From positions 1,054,001-1,118,000 of the forward strand of contig CAWJPD010000003.1 in the NCBI GenBank assembly GCA_963844635.1: a stretch of 64,000 nucleotides of DNA, read 5' to 3'. The notes under the pieces were generated by a model that was given only the letters and a program-made list of their open reading frames with translations, had not been told where the DNA came from and made no database searches. The position numbers were made by a program, and so were the translations under genes. Below, one piece after another: positions 26,575-35,652 of the stretch (its first letter is position 1; every line of letters starts with the position of its first letter). This DNA is from JAJPKK01 sp963844635 (GTDB lineage: Bacteria > Pseudomonadota > Alphaproteobacteria > Rhizobiales > Xanthobacteraceae).

Positions 26575-28158
26575 GTGGCAACTAAGCGGATAGCAGGTCC
26601 CTGCCGGGGCAGGTTGGGGAAAAGCGAGCGGAATCAGGGGTTGCTTGTCGGGGCCGCAGCAGCAGCCTCAATGGCATGCCTTGGCGCCATCGCCGAACCG
26701 GCCATTGCGTTTCCTTTCGACCAGCCGTTCGGCACCTTCAATCCGTATACGCGGTATACGCCCGCCGCTCCCCGCAGCGTTAGCACTCCTGCCGTGACAC
26801 GGCATTTCCATAAGCGGGCGGACCCGAACAAGGCTGCTGTCGATCTCGACAAGCCAAAGTTGCCGGACCCGCCGCAGGCCAAGATCACCGGCCCAGTGAT
26901 CATCGCGGTGTCCATCGGCAATCAGCATCTTACCGTCTATGATGATGGGGCGCCGATTGCGACCGCTCCGATTTCCACCGGCATGAAGGGACACCTGACC
27001 CCGACCGGCGTTTTCAGCATCATCCAAAAGGAAAAATGGCATCGGTCGAACCTCTATAGCAACGCGCCAATGCCCTACATGGAGCGCATCACGTGGTCTG
27101 GTGTGGCGCTTCACGCCGGTGTCCTTCCGGGCTATCCGGCCTCGCATGGTTGCATCCGCATGCCTTATCCATTCGCGATGCGATTGTGGGGGATGACAAA
27201 GCTTGGCGCCCGTGTCGTGATCACCCACAATGACACGACGCCATTTGCGATCGAGCATCCGCGCCTTGCTTCGTTGGTCAGGCGAACGGAAGACGCGGCT
27301 GTTCCGGGACCAACGCCCGTCGGTAGTCTCCCACGGGCCGGCGCTGCCATTGGCGCCGCGAAGGAAGCTTTGGCATCGGCGTCTGGCCTACGGGGGCTAG
27401 GGACGCTCCCGGGCACGAGCGACAGCCCAATTGATCGCGCCGCCTATGCGACTGCGACGCCGAATGCGGTGGCTGCACGACCGGCCTTTGCATTGGGGAC
27501 GAACGCAGTCCCTGCCGATCGCGCGCGGCTCGCGCTGCAAACCGCGCAAGGAGAAGGCAATCCGGGTACTGTTGCGACCTCACCATTGCGACCAGCCCTC
27601 GACGCGACCGAGCCGCCGGCTGCCGTTCCATCGGCGCCAGGAAAGCCCGCCGAAGCCGTTCCCGGAGAAACAAGACCTGCTGAGGTCAAGCCGCCAGAAC
27701 CAGCCTTGCGTTCGGGGCCGATTTCCATCTTCATCAGCCGCAAAGAGCAAAAGCTATTCGTCCGGAAGGGGTTCGAGCCGGTATTTGATGTCCCCGTATC
27801 GATTGCCCGCCCAGCCGAACCGATCGGGACGCACATTTTCACCGCCGCTCGTGCATCTGGCGGCACGCCAGGCCTGCGTTGGCTCGCAGTTTCGATACCC
27901 CCCGACCGCCCGATTGAGCATGCGGTTCCGGAACCTCCTCACAAGCGCGCCGGCGTCCGCGAGGAGAAGCCCTCTTCGTCGCAAGGCGGCTCCTTGCGGC
28001 AAGCCGCAGCGGAAGCGCTTGACCGCGTTCAGTTCCCCCCGGAGGCGCTTGAGCGCATTCTGCCGCTGGTCACCCCCGGTGCATCGCTGCTGATCGCCGA
28101 TCAGGGCCTCGGCCCAGAGACCGGAAAGGAGACCGATTTCATCGTTCTCACACGTTAA
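26575..28158 (+). CDS. L,D-transpeptidase (YkuD) with a degenerate second domain
   Basis: The protein is 527 aa from a GTG at 26575 with a signal peptide ending PAIAFP. The YkuD domain spans about residues 105-225: GPVIIAVSIGNQHLTVYDDG, ISTGMKGHLTPTGVF and the catalytic motif HAGVLPGYPASHGCIRMP with Cys at about 193. It cross-links peptidoglycan peptides by 3-3 bonds or attaches proteins to them. After a long Pro/Ala-rich linker, residues about 385-450 resemble a second YkuD start (GPISIFISRKEQKLFVRKGF, PIGTHIFTA) but lack a His...Cys active site. The stop codon TAA is also the first triplet of a family-1 repeat. Confidence 0.88.
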   Translation: MATKRIAGPCRGRLGKSERNQGLLVGAAAAASMACLGAIAEPAIAFPFDQPFGTFNPYTRYTPAAPRSVSTPAVTRHFHKRADPNKAAVDLDKPKLPDPPQAKITGPVIIAVSIGNQHLTVYDDGAPIATAPISTGMKGHLTPTGVFSIIQKEKWHRSNLYSNAPMPYMERITWSGVALHAGVLPGYPASHGCIRMPYPFAMRLWGMTKLGARVVITHNDTTPFAIEHPRLASLVRRTEDAAVPGPTPVGSLPRAGAAIGAAKEALASASGLRGLGTLPGTSDSPIDRAAYATATPNAVAARPAFALGTNAVPADRARLALQTAQGEGNPGTVATSPLRPALDATEPPAAVPSAPGKPAEAVPGETRPAEVKPPEPALRSGPISIFISRKEQKLFVRKGFEPVFDVPVSIARPAEPIGTHIFTAARASGGTPGLRWLAVSIPPDRPIEHAVPEPPHKRAGVREEKPSSSQGGSLRQAAAEALDRVQFPPEALERILPLVTPGASLLIADQGLGPETGKETDFIVLTR

Positions 28159-28254
28159 CGCATGATCCCGAACGCTTCAGATTTTCGAACAAAGCCTTGC
28201 GCAAAATCAAAGGGAGCCCACAGGAGGCATTTCTAGCTGAACGCATGCCGCTCC
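28156..28254. repeat. Mosaic intergenic repeat (family 1), degenerate copy
   Basis: TAACGCATGATCCC start (compare TAGCGCATGATCCC), GCGCAAAATC core, and CTGAACGCATGCCGCTC end. The initial TAA is the stop codon of the L,D-transpeptidase gene. Confidence 0.65.
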
Positions 28255-28472
28255 AAGGCTCGGCTGAAACATAAATTCTCGGAGCTTTTCGGGGTCGATT
28301 AATCGGCACGGAGTCGGCTGTCCAAGGATCGGCAATGCTGCTTTCGTGCCGTGCTCACCCGTTGAAACACTTCGGCTTTGCCAACCTGCAGCCCATCGGC
28401 TTTGTGGGATTCCTGTGGTCATTGAGGGCATGGGCAAGCTTTGCCCGTTTAGGTTGCGTTCGTCATTCGCAT

Positions 28473-28617
28473 TAGAGCGGGATGCGTCCAGTTTGGTTCG
28501 CCTCCCGCTCGATCATGTTCTGCGCGCCCGTCGCGGACTGCGCTCGACGACGGATGCGTGTTGATTTTGCGCATGATCTTGTCCGAAAAGTCTGCAACTT
28601 TACGGGATCATGCGCTA
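28473..28617. repeat. Mosaic intergenic repeat (family 1), full copy, cut by an IS element at its end
   Basis: TAGAGCGGGATGCG start, all three modules, ending ATCATGCGCTA exactly where the IS element begins. The base after the far IS end restores the expected TAG. Confidence 0.85.
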
Positions 28618-29459
28618 GGGCCCGTTGACATTACTTGAGCCATATCAGGGCACTGACGAGGAATAGCATGGCGGCGAACGACAGCGCCGTTTTTTCATAG
28701 CGCGTGGCGATGCGACGAAAATGCTTGATTTTATTGATGAACCTTTCGACCAGGTTGCGGTCCCCGTAGATGTGCGTGTCGTAGGGGATTGCTTGAGCGC
28801 GCGAGCGGCTCGACGGGATCACGGCTTCGGCGCCCGTATCGGCAATGTGAGCACGGAAGCGATCGGAGTCGTAGCCCTTGTCGGCGAGCAGGTTGTCGAA
28901 GGAAAAGCCCTCGATCAGACCTTCGGCCTGGGTGATGTCATTCACTTGGCCTGCTGTCAGAATAAAACGGACGGGATTACCGAGAGCATCGACGCCAATG
29001 TGGATTTTCGTGCTCAGGCCGCCGCGCGAACGCCCGATCGCCTCATCTTCGCTTCCCCCTTTTTGGCGCCGGCGGCATGTTGGTGCGCCCGCACAATGGT
29101 GGAGTCGACGATCAGGTATTCGAAATCCGGGTCTTCACGCAAAGCCTCGAAAACACGCTTCCAAACACCTTTCTTGGCCCATCGGCGAAAGCGCTGGAAC
29201 ACGCTGTTCCAGTTGCCAAATTCGCGAGGCAGATCACGCCAAGGCGCTCCAGCCCGCATCAGCCAAAGCACCGCCTCGACAAACAACCGATTGTTCTCGC
29301 CGTGCCGTCCTGGGTCCCCCTCCTTACCTGAAAGAAGCGGCGCGATGCGCCGCCATTGCGCCTCCGTCAGTATCAGTCGAATCAAAATCGCCCTCCCCAG
29401 TTGCGATCTTGAAATCACATTCGCGAGTCGGAGGGGAATCCCCGTATGTCAACGGGCCC
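28618..29459 (-). mobile_element. IS5-family (IS427-group-like) insertion sequence, 842 bp
   Basis: The ends are inverted repeats: GGGCCCGTTGACAT at 28618 and ATGTCAACGGGCCC ending at 29459. They are flanked by TA on both sides (GCTA|GGG and CCC|TAGA), consistent with duplication of TA from a CTAG target. Inside are two overlapping transposase frames typical of IS427-type elements. The insertion sits at the CTAG end of a family-1 repeat. Ends and reading frames look intact, so the element may be active. Confidence 0.85.
28631..29385 (-). CDS. IS5-family transposase made by -1 frameshift
   Basis: Frame A (to 29014) encodes the N-terminal part LTEAQWRRIAPLL..WRDLPREFGNWNSVF and DSTIVRAHQHAAGAKKG. 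Frame B, one base back, continues DEAIGRSRGGLSTKIH and NLLADKGYDSDRF to DRNLVERFINKIKHFRRIATR and the stop at 28631. The DDE residues are expected at DST, ADKGYD and the Glu in NLVERF. The shift site lies at an A5G5 run (CCAAAAAGGGGG on the minus strand), a usual slippery site in this group. Likely start: TTG at 29385 behind GGGGAGGG, or GTG at 29418. About 250 aa in all. Confidence 0.82.
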
Positions 29460-29561
29460 TAGAAGATGACGTCCTGACTGGTATGACGGCCCGCCGCCTG
29501 TTGCCCTGGGTCGCAGATGCCGGCGTAAATGCGAACTTGAGCGCCTTCGCCGGTTCCGCCT

Positions 29562-29662
29562 GGAGCAGGATGCGTTCAGTTTCAATTACCTCCCGGTCGG
29601 TTTCTCTTCGGATTTCGTGCATGATCTTTGTCCGAAGAGTTTGCGACTTTCGGGAATCGCGT
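29562..29662. repeat. Mosaic intergenic repeat (family 1), short diverged copy
   Basis: GGAGCAGGATGCGTTCAG start, TCCGAAGAGTTTGCGACTTT hairpin and GGGAATCGCG end. No middle module. Confidence 0.65.
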
Positions 29663-29900
29663 ACCAACGGATGGCGGGCGAGGCCGTGAAACGATAGGGT
29701 CGCTTGTTAAGGCATCAGGCCCGGCTGAGATCCTGCAAAGGTACGGGTTTTCGCCGGGACCGATTGAGCGGTCTGGGCGGGGGATCGGCAGTGTACAACC
29801 GCGCAACGAGTTGCCCGGCGTCGGCGGACAGGGTCACGGGTCCGGTGCCGGACTAATTTCTCTTATTTGAACCAATCGACAGGTCGCGGCGACAAACTGT

Positions 29901-30481
29901 GTGAGCCGATACTTGAGCGCAAACCTTTCTGCCTCAGACGAAATCCTGATCGGTAGAATTGCCCAAGGCGACCGGCTCGCGATGCAGGTGCTGTTCGCGC
30001 GTCATCAGTTGCGTGTGTATCGCTTCGTGCTTCGACTGGCCGGCAATCAAACTCTGGCTGAGGACTTGGTCAGCGAAGTGTTCTTGGACGTGTGGCGTCA
30101 GGCCGACAGGTTCGAGGGAGAAGCGCGGTTTCGACTTGGCTGCTGGCGATTGCGCGATTCAAGGCACTCTCCGCCATGCGGCGCAAGCCGGAAGAAGGGT
30201 TGGATGACGAGGCTGCGGGAGCGATCGAAGATACCTCCGACGACCCCGAGCTTGCCGTCCAAAAAAAGGACAAGGGCGCGGTATTGCGGAAATGCCTGCA
30301 AGGACTGTCGCCTGACCACCGGGAAGTGATCGATCTCGTGTACTATCACGAGAAATCGGTCGAAGAAGTCGCCGAGATCATCGGCATCCCGGAGGCAACA
30401 GTGAAGACGCGCATGTTCTACGCGCGAAAGCGACTATCAGAGCTGCTCAAAGCAGCCGGAATTGATCGAGGTTGGCCATGA
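29901..30481 (+). pseudogene. ECF sigma factor, one frameshift
   Basis: From the GTG at 29901 the protein has the sigma-2 region (LAMQVLFARHQLRVYRFVLR, AEDLVSEVFLDVWRQADRF). The frame then breaks at a GGG run near 30118; one added G gives FEGRSAVSTWLLAIARFKAL in the next frame. Region 4 follows: LSPDHREVIDLVYYHEKSVE and EVAEIIGIPEATVKTRMFYARKRL. Repaired length is about 193 aa. The stop overlaps the start of the membrane anti-sigma gene (ATGA), so the two are translationally coupled. This suggests an envelope or oxidative-stress regulon. A homopolymer error is the simplest reason for the shift. Confidence 0.82.
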
Positions 30482-31164
30482 ACACGACCAATGAAAAATT
30501 TTCGCCGGACCAAATCGAGGCTCTGCTGCCGTGGCACGCCGCCGGCACGCTCAACAGCCGCGACGCCGATGCCGTTGCCAAGGCGCTGGCCGAGGATACT
30601 GAACTAGCCCGGCATTTCTCGCTGGTGCGGGACGAAATGACAGAGACCATTCTGCTGAATGAAGCCCTTGGCGCTCCGTCGGCGCGGGTCATGCAAAACC
30701 TGTTCAGCGCCATCGACAAAGAACGCAAGCGTGCGCGTGCGCCCGCGGCATCCAACGGAGTGTTGGGCTGGCTGGCCGATCTGTTCACGCCCCGCGTCCT
30801 CGCAATGTCGGCAAGCGCCGCGGCCGTTATCGTGTTCCTGCAGGCCGGCATCATCACCAAAATGATGATGGATGATCAGGGGCGCGGTGATGCCACGTTC
30901 GAGACGGCCTCTGCGCCGAGCGCGTTTGGTCCCGGCGGCTATGCACTGGTGCGTTTTGTCGAGACGGCTACCGTCGCTGACATCACGCGCTTCCTCGGCA
31001 TGCATGATGCGACGATTGTCGACGGCCCCCGTCCCCGCGGCCCAGGAGGCATGTACCGCCTGCGCCTCTCCGATATGCCGATGGCGAAGGCTGAACTGGA
31101 AAAAGCCGTTCGCGAACTCTCCACTTCCAACGGTCTCGTGAGCTTTGCCGCGCCGGCCGAATAG
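30478..31164 (+). CDS. Membrane anti-sigma factor
   Basis: The protein is 228 aa from the ATG at 30478, overlapping the sigma stop by 4 bases. The N-terminal segment EALLPWHAAGTLNSRDADAV is the usual cytoplasmic anti-sigma helix region, but the zinc HxxxCxxC motif is absent. A single membrane helix (VLAMSASAAAVIVFLQAGII) follows near residue 105, then a periplasmic domain of about 110 aa (YALVRFVETATVADITRFLG). This domain would sense the signal and release the sigma factor. No separate protease gene is near. Topology and role are inferred from the arrangement. Confidence 0.8.
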   Translation: MNTTNEKFSPDQIEALLPWHAAGTLNSRDADAVAKALAEDTELARHFSLVRDEMTETILLNEALGAPSARVMQNLFSAIDKERKRARAPAASNGVLGWLADLFTPRVLAMSASAAAVIVFLQAGIITKMMMDDQGRGDATFETASAPSAFGPGGYALVRFVETATVADITRFLGMHDATIVDGPRPRGPGGMYRLRLSDMPMAKAELEKAVRELSTSNGLVSFAAPAE

Positions 31165-31222
31165 TCGGACATTCTCCAGGTCCCGGGGTCGGTCCCTCAA
31201 GTCCCGGGTTGCCGGTCGAGTG

Positions 31223-31332
31223 AGGGTACCCGCGAACATAACTGGATCGGTCGTTGCGCCGTTCGCCGCACCAAAGCTGCTATTTCTGCCGAGCGGCTAA
31301 CCACGGCCATGTTGGGTTATTTTCGCGGGAGG
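31223..31332. repeat. MITE-like inverted-repeat element (family 2)
   Basis: Left end CCCGCGAACATAACTGGATC, right end GGTTATTTTCGCGGG, about 110 bp. It matches the 23092 copy in the ends and in CCGAGCGG. It directly joins a family-1 repeat. Confidence 0.75.
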
Positions 31333-31334
31333 CC

Positions 31335-31479
31335 CAGAGCGGGATGCGCTCAGGTTGAATTGCCTCCCGCCCGGTTCTTTTTTGCGCATCCGCCGCGGAC
31401 TGCGCTCGACGACGGATGCGCGGTGATTTTGCGCATGATCTTGCCCGAAAAGTCTGCAACTTTACGAGATCATGCGCCA
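31335..31479. repeat. Mosaic intergenic repeat (family 1), full copy
   Basis: AGAGCGGGATGCGCTCAGG start, all three modules, ending ATCATGCGCC. It follows the family-2 element without a gap. Confidence 0.85.
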
Positions 31480-31523
31480 GCTCACCATCCCCCGATGCTT
31501 GAGCGTCCCGGAAATCTTCAGAA

Positions 31524-32623
31524 ATGACGAGTTCTTTGTTTTCACCGATCCGGCTCGCCGATGCGCAGCTGGAAAATCGGGTCGTCGTGTCACCCATGTG
31601 CCAGTACAGCGCCGTTGACGGCTGCGCCACGGATTGGCACGTCGCTCATCTCGGGATGCTGTCAACCTCGGGCGCCGGGATGCTGGTCGTGGAGGCGACC
31701 CATGTGGAGCGCCATGGACGCATTACCCACGGCTGCCTCGGCCTTTATTCCGATGATTGCGAAGCAGCGCTCAAACATGCCGTCGACATCTGCCGCCGCA
31801 TAGGTACGTCGCGGCTCGGCATCCAGCTCGCCCATGCCGGGCGCAAGGCTTCCGCGCAACTGCCGTGGCAAGGCGGCGGCCCCTTGCAGGCGGATCAGGA
31901 CCCCTGGGATACCATTGCGCCCTCCGCGCTGCCCTACGGTCCCGGCTGGTCCGTTCCCTGCGCGATGAACGCGCAGGACATGGCGCGGGTTCGCCATGCT
32001 TTTGTCGCTGCCGCCGAACGCGCGGTGCGCATCGGATTCGATGCCATCGAACTGCATATGGCGCACGGCTACCTCATCCACAGTTTTCTCTCTCCCATCT
32101 CCAACCGGCGCACCGACACCTATGGCGGCTCTGACGAGAACCGGCTGCGCTTTCCGCGCGAAATCAGCGAGGGCGTGCGCATGGTCGTGCCACGCAGCAT
32201 CGCGCTTGGCGCGCGCCTCACCGGCAGCGATTGGCTCGAAGGCGGCCTCACCGCCGCGGACGCGGTCCGTTTCGCCGCTGCATTGAAAGATATCGGCTTC
32301 GATTACGTAGACATTTCCTCGGGCGGCATTTCGTCGGATGCGCGCAACCCGTCGACACCCGGCTACAATGTTCCGATTGCCGCCGAGGTGCGGAGCCAAG
32401 CCGGGATGATGACGCGCGTCGTTGGCCTCATCGTTACGGCAAAGCAGGCCGAAGCGATTCTTGCCGAGGGTCGGGCGGATATGGTGGCTCTGGCGCGCGC
32501 CTTTCTCGACAATCCGCACTGGGCCTGGCATGCCGCGCAGAGTTCGGCGCCGACGTGAGGCGGCCCAACCAGTATCTGCGCGCCACGCCGGCGATGTGGC
32601 CCGGAGCCGCGATGCTCGCCTGA
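31524..32623 (+). CDS. Old-yellow-enzyme family NADH:flavin oxidoreductase (YqjM/XenA class), C-terminal frameshift
   Basis: An FMN protein that reduces activated C=C bonds. From the ATG at 31524: the class-defining cysteine in VVVSPMCQYSAVDG (about residue 26), QLAHAGRKAS, the substrate-binding His pair in ELHMAHGYLIHSFLSPISN, and the phosphate-binding RADMVALARAFLDNPHW. The frame opened at 31524 stops at 32558 after AAQSSAPT. Shifting one base near 32540 gives the normal family ending EFGADVRRPNQYLRATPAMW, stop at 32623. I therefore place the true end at 32623. About 366 aa. Monocistronic. Confidence 0.85.
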
Positions 32624-32822
32624 GAGCACCGACTCGGGATCGCGGCATCGAAGTTTTAATACTCCTGCGTGGCACAGAGAGTTCTCCCCCGCGGCGTTCC
32701 CTGTGATTTACACGGGCACGCGGTGGGATTTCTCCGGGGCGCGGTTCCTATTCGCGTTAATGACCGAATAACCGGCTCGTCCTACATTGCGCTTCCTGCG
32801 AATGCTTCTGTGGGAGAGTTGC

Positions 32823-33101
32823 ATGGGCGAGCGCCGGACCAACTCGCGACACCGTACGCTGAAAGCCGGAACCATCGTGTTCAATAACTCCAGCTCCGTG
32901 TACAGCTGCACCATCCGGAATGTCTCCAAAACTGGCGCGTGCCTGCTTATGGCAGGTGCGTTGTCGGTGCCTGCCCAATTCGAACTGATGATGGATAACG
33001 AGCGGGTGCCCTGCACGGTGAGGTGGCGGCGGCCCGATCGTCTCGGCGTCAGGTTTGGACAGCCCGCGGCGGTCGCGCGCGGCGCCGCAGCACTGAACTG
33101 A
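32823..33101 (+). CDS. PilZ-domain protein
   Basis: The protein is 92 aa from the ATG at 32823 with GGGAGAG upstream. It is little more than one PilZ domain: ERRTNSRHRTLKAG (the R-x3-R-type c-di-GMP arginines in a slightly altered form), CTIRNVSKTGACLLM (D/NxSxxG-type motif) and VPCTVRWRRPDRLGVRF. Single-domain PilZ proteins of this type are abundant in Bradyrhizobiaceae. Here the motif has N-x-S-x-x-G in place of D-x-S-x-x-G, so binding of cyclic di-GMP is plausible but unproven. Confidence 0.85.
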   Translation: MGERRTNSRHRTLKAGTIVFNNSSSVYSCTIRNVSKTGACLLMAGALSVPAQFELMMDNERVPCTVRWRRPDRLGVRFGQPAAVARGAAALN

Positions 33102-33520
33102 TGGGGTTTGCTTCCGGACCTGCATTCGCCGACAGCCAAAGTCTCGAACATCCTCACCCGCGGAGCGGGCAGGGAGACCATGCGGAGCGGGCCCCGCAAA
33201 AATCGCACGGCGATTTGTGGGGTGCCCTCCATGGTGGAGGAGGCATCGCGTTCAGCTCACAACATCGCTGCGTTTGCCCAGGGGCTCGCCCGACGCCCCC
33301 TCCGCTGCATTCGCTGACCTCACCCACAGGGCAGAGGAAAAGAATTGTTGTCGGTTGCGCAGCGCGAAAACATCGACTTACCAGCAGGGCGGGAGATATT
33401 CGCTCGTAGCGCGGGCGAGCAGCGTTGCGCAGACGTGGTGAATGGCCTTTCGCGTCCTTTGCGGTTGAGCGCAGGACAATTTCGTGTCCGCGACGGATAG
33501 CGCGATACGGGTCACGTTAA
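33102..33520. other. Intergenic stretch with degenerate GC-rich repeats
   Basis: About 420 bases with hyphenated CCTCACCCGC-GGAGCGGGC and GGGCCCCGC pieces at 33155-33205, resembling debris of REP-like repeats. No gene with support. Confidence 0.4.
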
Positions 33521-33608
33521 AGCAGCGTGAATTGCCTCCCCTCAGTTCCCTTTGGTTTTGCGCATGATGTTGATCCGAAGAGTTTGCAACTTTTCGGGAT
33601 CAAGCGCT
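33521..33608. repeat. Mosaic intergenic repeat (family 1), short copy
   Basis: GTGAATTGCCTCCC start, TTGCGCATGATGTTGATCC, GAGTTTGCAACTTTTCGGG and ATCAAGCGCT end. The outer module is damaged. Confidence 0.65.
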
Positions 33609-33668
33609 TCCATATGTAATACAACTCGGCTGGTCGTCAGTACGGCCGGACGAGAACGGGAGGCGACG

Positions 33669-35180
33669 ATGCGCGAGATCGGCCACTTCATCGGCGGCAA
33701 CGCAGTGCACGGCAACTCCGGCCGCTTTGGCGATGTTTTCGATCCCAACACCGGCGAGGTGCAGGCGAGGGTGGCGCTGGCCAGCCACTCCGAGGTCGAG
33801 CACGCCATCGCCAACGCCGCGGCCGCCCAGCCCGCCTGGGCGGCGACCAACCCGCAGCGGCGCGCCCGCGTCATGTTCAAGTTCCTCGAACTGGTCGCAC
33901 GGGAGCATCGACAGCCTCGCGAAGCTGCTTTCCTCCGAGCATGGCAAGAGTGTTGCCGGACAGCCGCGGCGACATCCAGCGCGGCCTCGAAGTCGTCGAG
34001 TTCGCCTGCGGCATCCCGCACCTGATGAAGGGCGAATACACCGAGCAACGCCGGCGCCGGGATCGACGTCTATTCGCATGCGCCAGCCGCTCGGCGTCGT
34101 CGCCGGCATCACGCCGTTCAATTTCCCGGCCATGATCCCGATGTGGAAGTTCGCCCCGGCGATCGCCTGCGGCAACGCCTTCATCCTCAAGCCGTCGGAG
34201 CGGGACCCCTCGGTGCCGATGCGCTTGGCCGAACTGATGATCGAGGCCGGCCTGCCGCCGGGCATGCTCAACGTGGTGAATGGCGACAAGGAAGCCGTCG
34301 ACGCGATGCTCGACCGACCCGCGCATCATGGCGGTGGGCTTCGTCGGCTCATCCGCGATCGCCGCAATATGTCTATGCGACCGGCGCGGCGCAACGGCAA
34401 ACGCGTGCAGTGCTTCGGCGGCGCCAAGAACCACGTGATCGTGATGCCGGACGCCGACATGGACCAGGCGGTCGATGCGCTGATCGGCGCCGCTTACGGC
34501 TCGGCCGGCGAGCGCTGCATGGCGATGTCCGTCGCGGTGCCGGTCGGCACGCAAGACCGCCGATGCGCTGATCGAGAAGCTGGCTCCCGCGAGTTGAAGA
34601 CGCTGCAAGGTCGGGCCTGTCCACCGATCCGCAAGCCGATTACGGCCCGCTGGTAACGCGCGCGCATCTCGACACGCGTCGAGGACTACATCGAGATCGG
34701 CGTCAAGGAAGGCGCGAAGCTCGTCGTCGATGGCCGCGGGTTCAGGCTGCAGGGCTACGAGAACGGCTACTTCATCGGCGGCTGCCTGTTCGACCACGTG
34801 ACGCCGCGACATGCGGATCTACAAGGAAGAGATTTTCGGCCCGGTGCTGCTCGGTCGTGCGCGCCGAGGATTACGAGGAGGCGATGCGACTGCCGTCCGA
34901 GCACGATTACGGCAACGGCGTCGCCATCTTCACGCGCGACGGCGACGCCGCGCGCGACTTCGCCGAGCGCGTCAATGTCGGCATGGTGGGCGTCAACGTG
35001 CCGATCCCGGTGCCGCTGGCCTACCACACGTTCGGCGGCTGGAAGCGCTCCGGCTTCGGCGACCTCAACCAGCACGGCCCGGACTCGATCCGGTTCTACA
35101 CCAAGACCAAGACCGTGACCTCGCGCTGGCCCTCCGGCACCAAGGAGGGCGCGCAGTTCATCATCCCGACGATGCGGTGA
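33669..35180 (+). pseudogene. mmsA: CoA-acylating methylmalonate-semialdehyde dehydrogenase, many frameshifts
   Basis: From the ATG at 33669 (GGGAGG upstream) all parts of MmsA are present in order, but in alternating frames: REIGHFIGGNAVHG, LAKLLSSEHGKSV, GDIQRGLEVVEFACG, RQPLGVVAGITPFNFPAM, LPPGMLNVVNGDKEAVDAM, VGFVGSSAIA, QYVYATGA, KRVQCFGGAKNHVIVMPDAD, the active-site GERCMAMSVAVPVG, then IYKEEIFGPVLL and YHTFGGWKRSGFGDLNQHG to the stop at 35180. At least nine one-base shifts are needed to join them (about 33900 to 34860). The GERCMA Cys identifies the CoA-dependent enzyme of valine/myo-inositol breakdown. Amino-acid conservation between shifts is high. Confidence 0.85.
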
Positions 35181-35318
35181 TGGCACGACCAACTATGCAC
35201 GAATGTGCATGACAGCGGAGCGTGATCACGCAACAATCACAGTATCACACAGCGTGTAAATTGCTTTCGCTGAAAGCGAAGCCAATCAAGCGAAGAAGAT
35301 CAGCGCCTCTGGCCAACA

Positions 35319-35510
35319 TCCTTCTCCCCTGGCGGGAGAAGGTGGCCCGACGCAGTCGGGCCGGATGATTTCTTGATTTGCGCCGCGGCCGAGCGAACAA
35401 CGTTCAACAGTGTACTGCCACGAACGATAGTGTACTGCCGCGAAGCTCGACCCCCTCACCCGGCCGCCTGCGGCGGCCACCCTCTCCCGAAAAGGGGAGA
35501 GGGTCTCCTT
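35319..35510. repeat. REP-type GC hairpins of the CTTCTCCCC..GGGAGAAGG kind
   Basis: Two parts: CCTTCTCCCCTGGCGGGAGA and GCCCGACGCAGTCGGGC near 35319-35365, and GGCCGCCTGCGGCGGCC followed by CTCTCCCGAAAAGGGGAGAG at 35460-35510. All are strong hairpins common between genes of this bacterial group. The direct repeat CGAACGATAGTGTACTGCCG-like at 35400-35440 is local. Confidence 0.7.
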
Positions 35511-35546
35511 CGCGTCATTCTTCTGACTTGGGCAGCAATCCCACTC

Positions 35547-35649
35547 TGGAGCGGGTATCCGTTCGGGTGGATCGCCTCCCGCTCTATTATCATTGATTTT
35601 GCGCATGATCTTGTCCGAAAAGTCTGCAACTTTTCGGGATCATGATCTG
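35547..35649. repeat. Mosaic intergenic repeat (family 1), short copy
   Basis: GGAGCGGGTATCCGTTCGGG start, GATCGCCTCCCGCTC, GCGCATGATCTTGTCCGAAA hairpin, ending GGGATCATGATCT. It ends 3 bases before the glyoxalase-like stop. Confidence 0.8.
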
Positions 35650-35652
35650 CGC

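Noticed and set aside
26199..26585. 128-codon frame upstream of the L,D-transpeptidase
   Set aside because: No family features, no ribosome site, overlaps the expected promoter region.
28721..29689. 322-codon rightward frame over the IS element
   Set aside because: Antisense to the transposase, whose two frames and inverted ends are clear.
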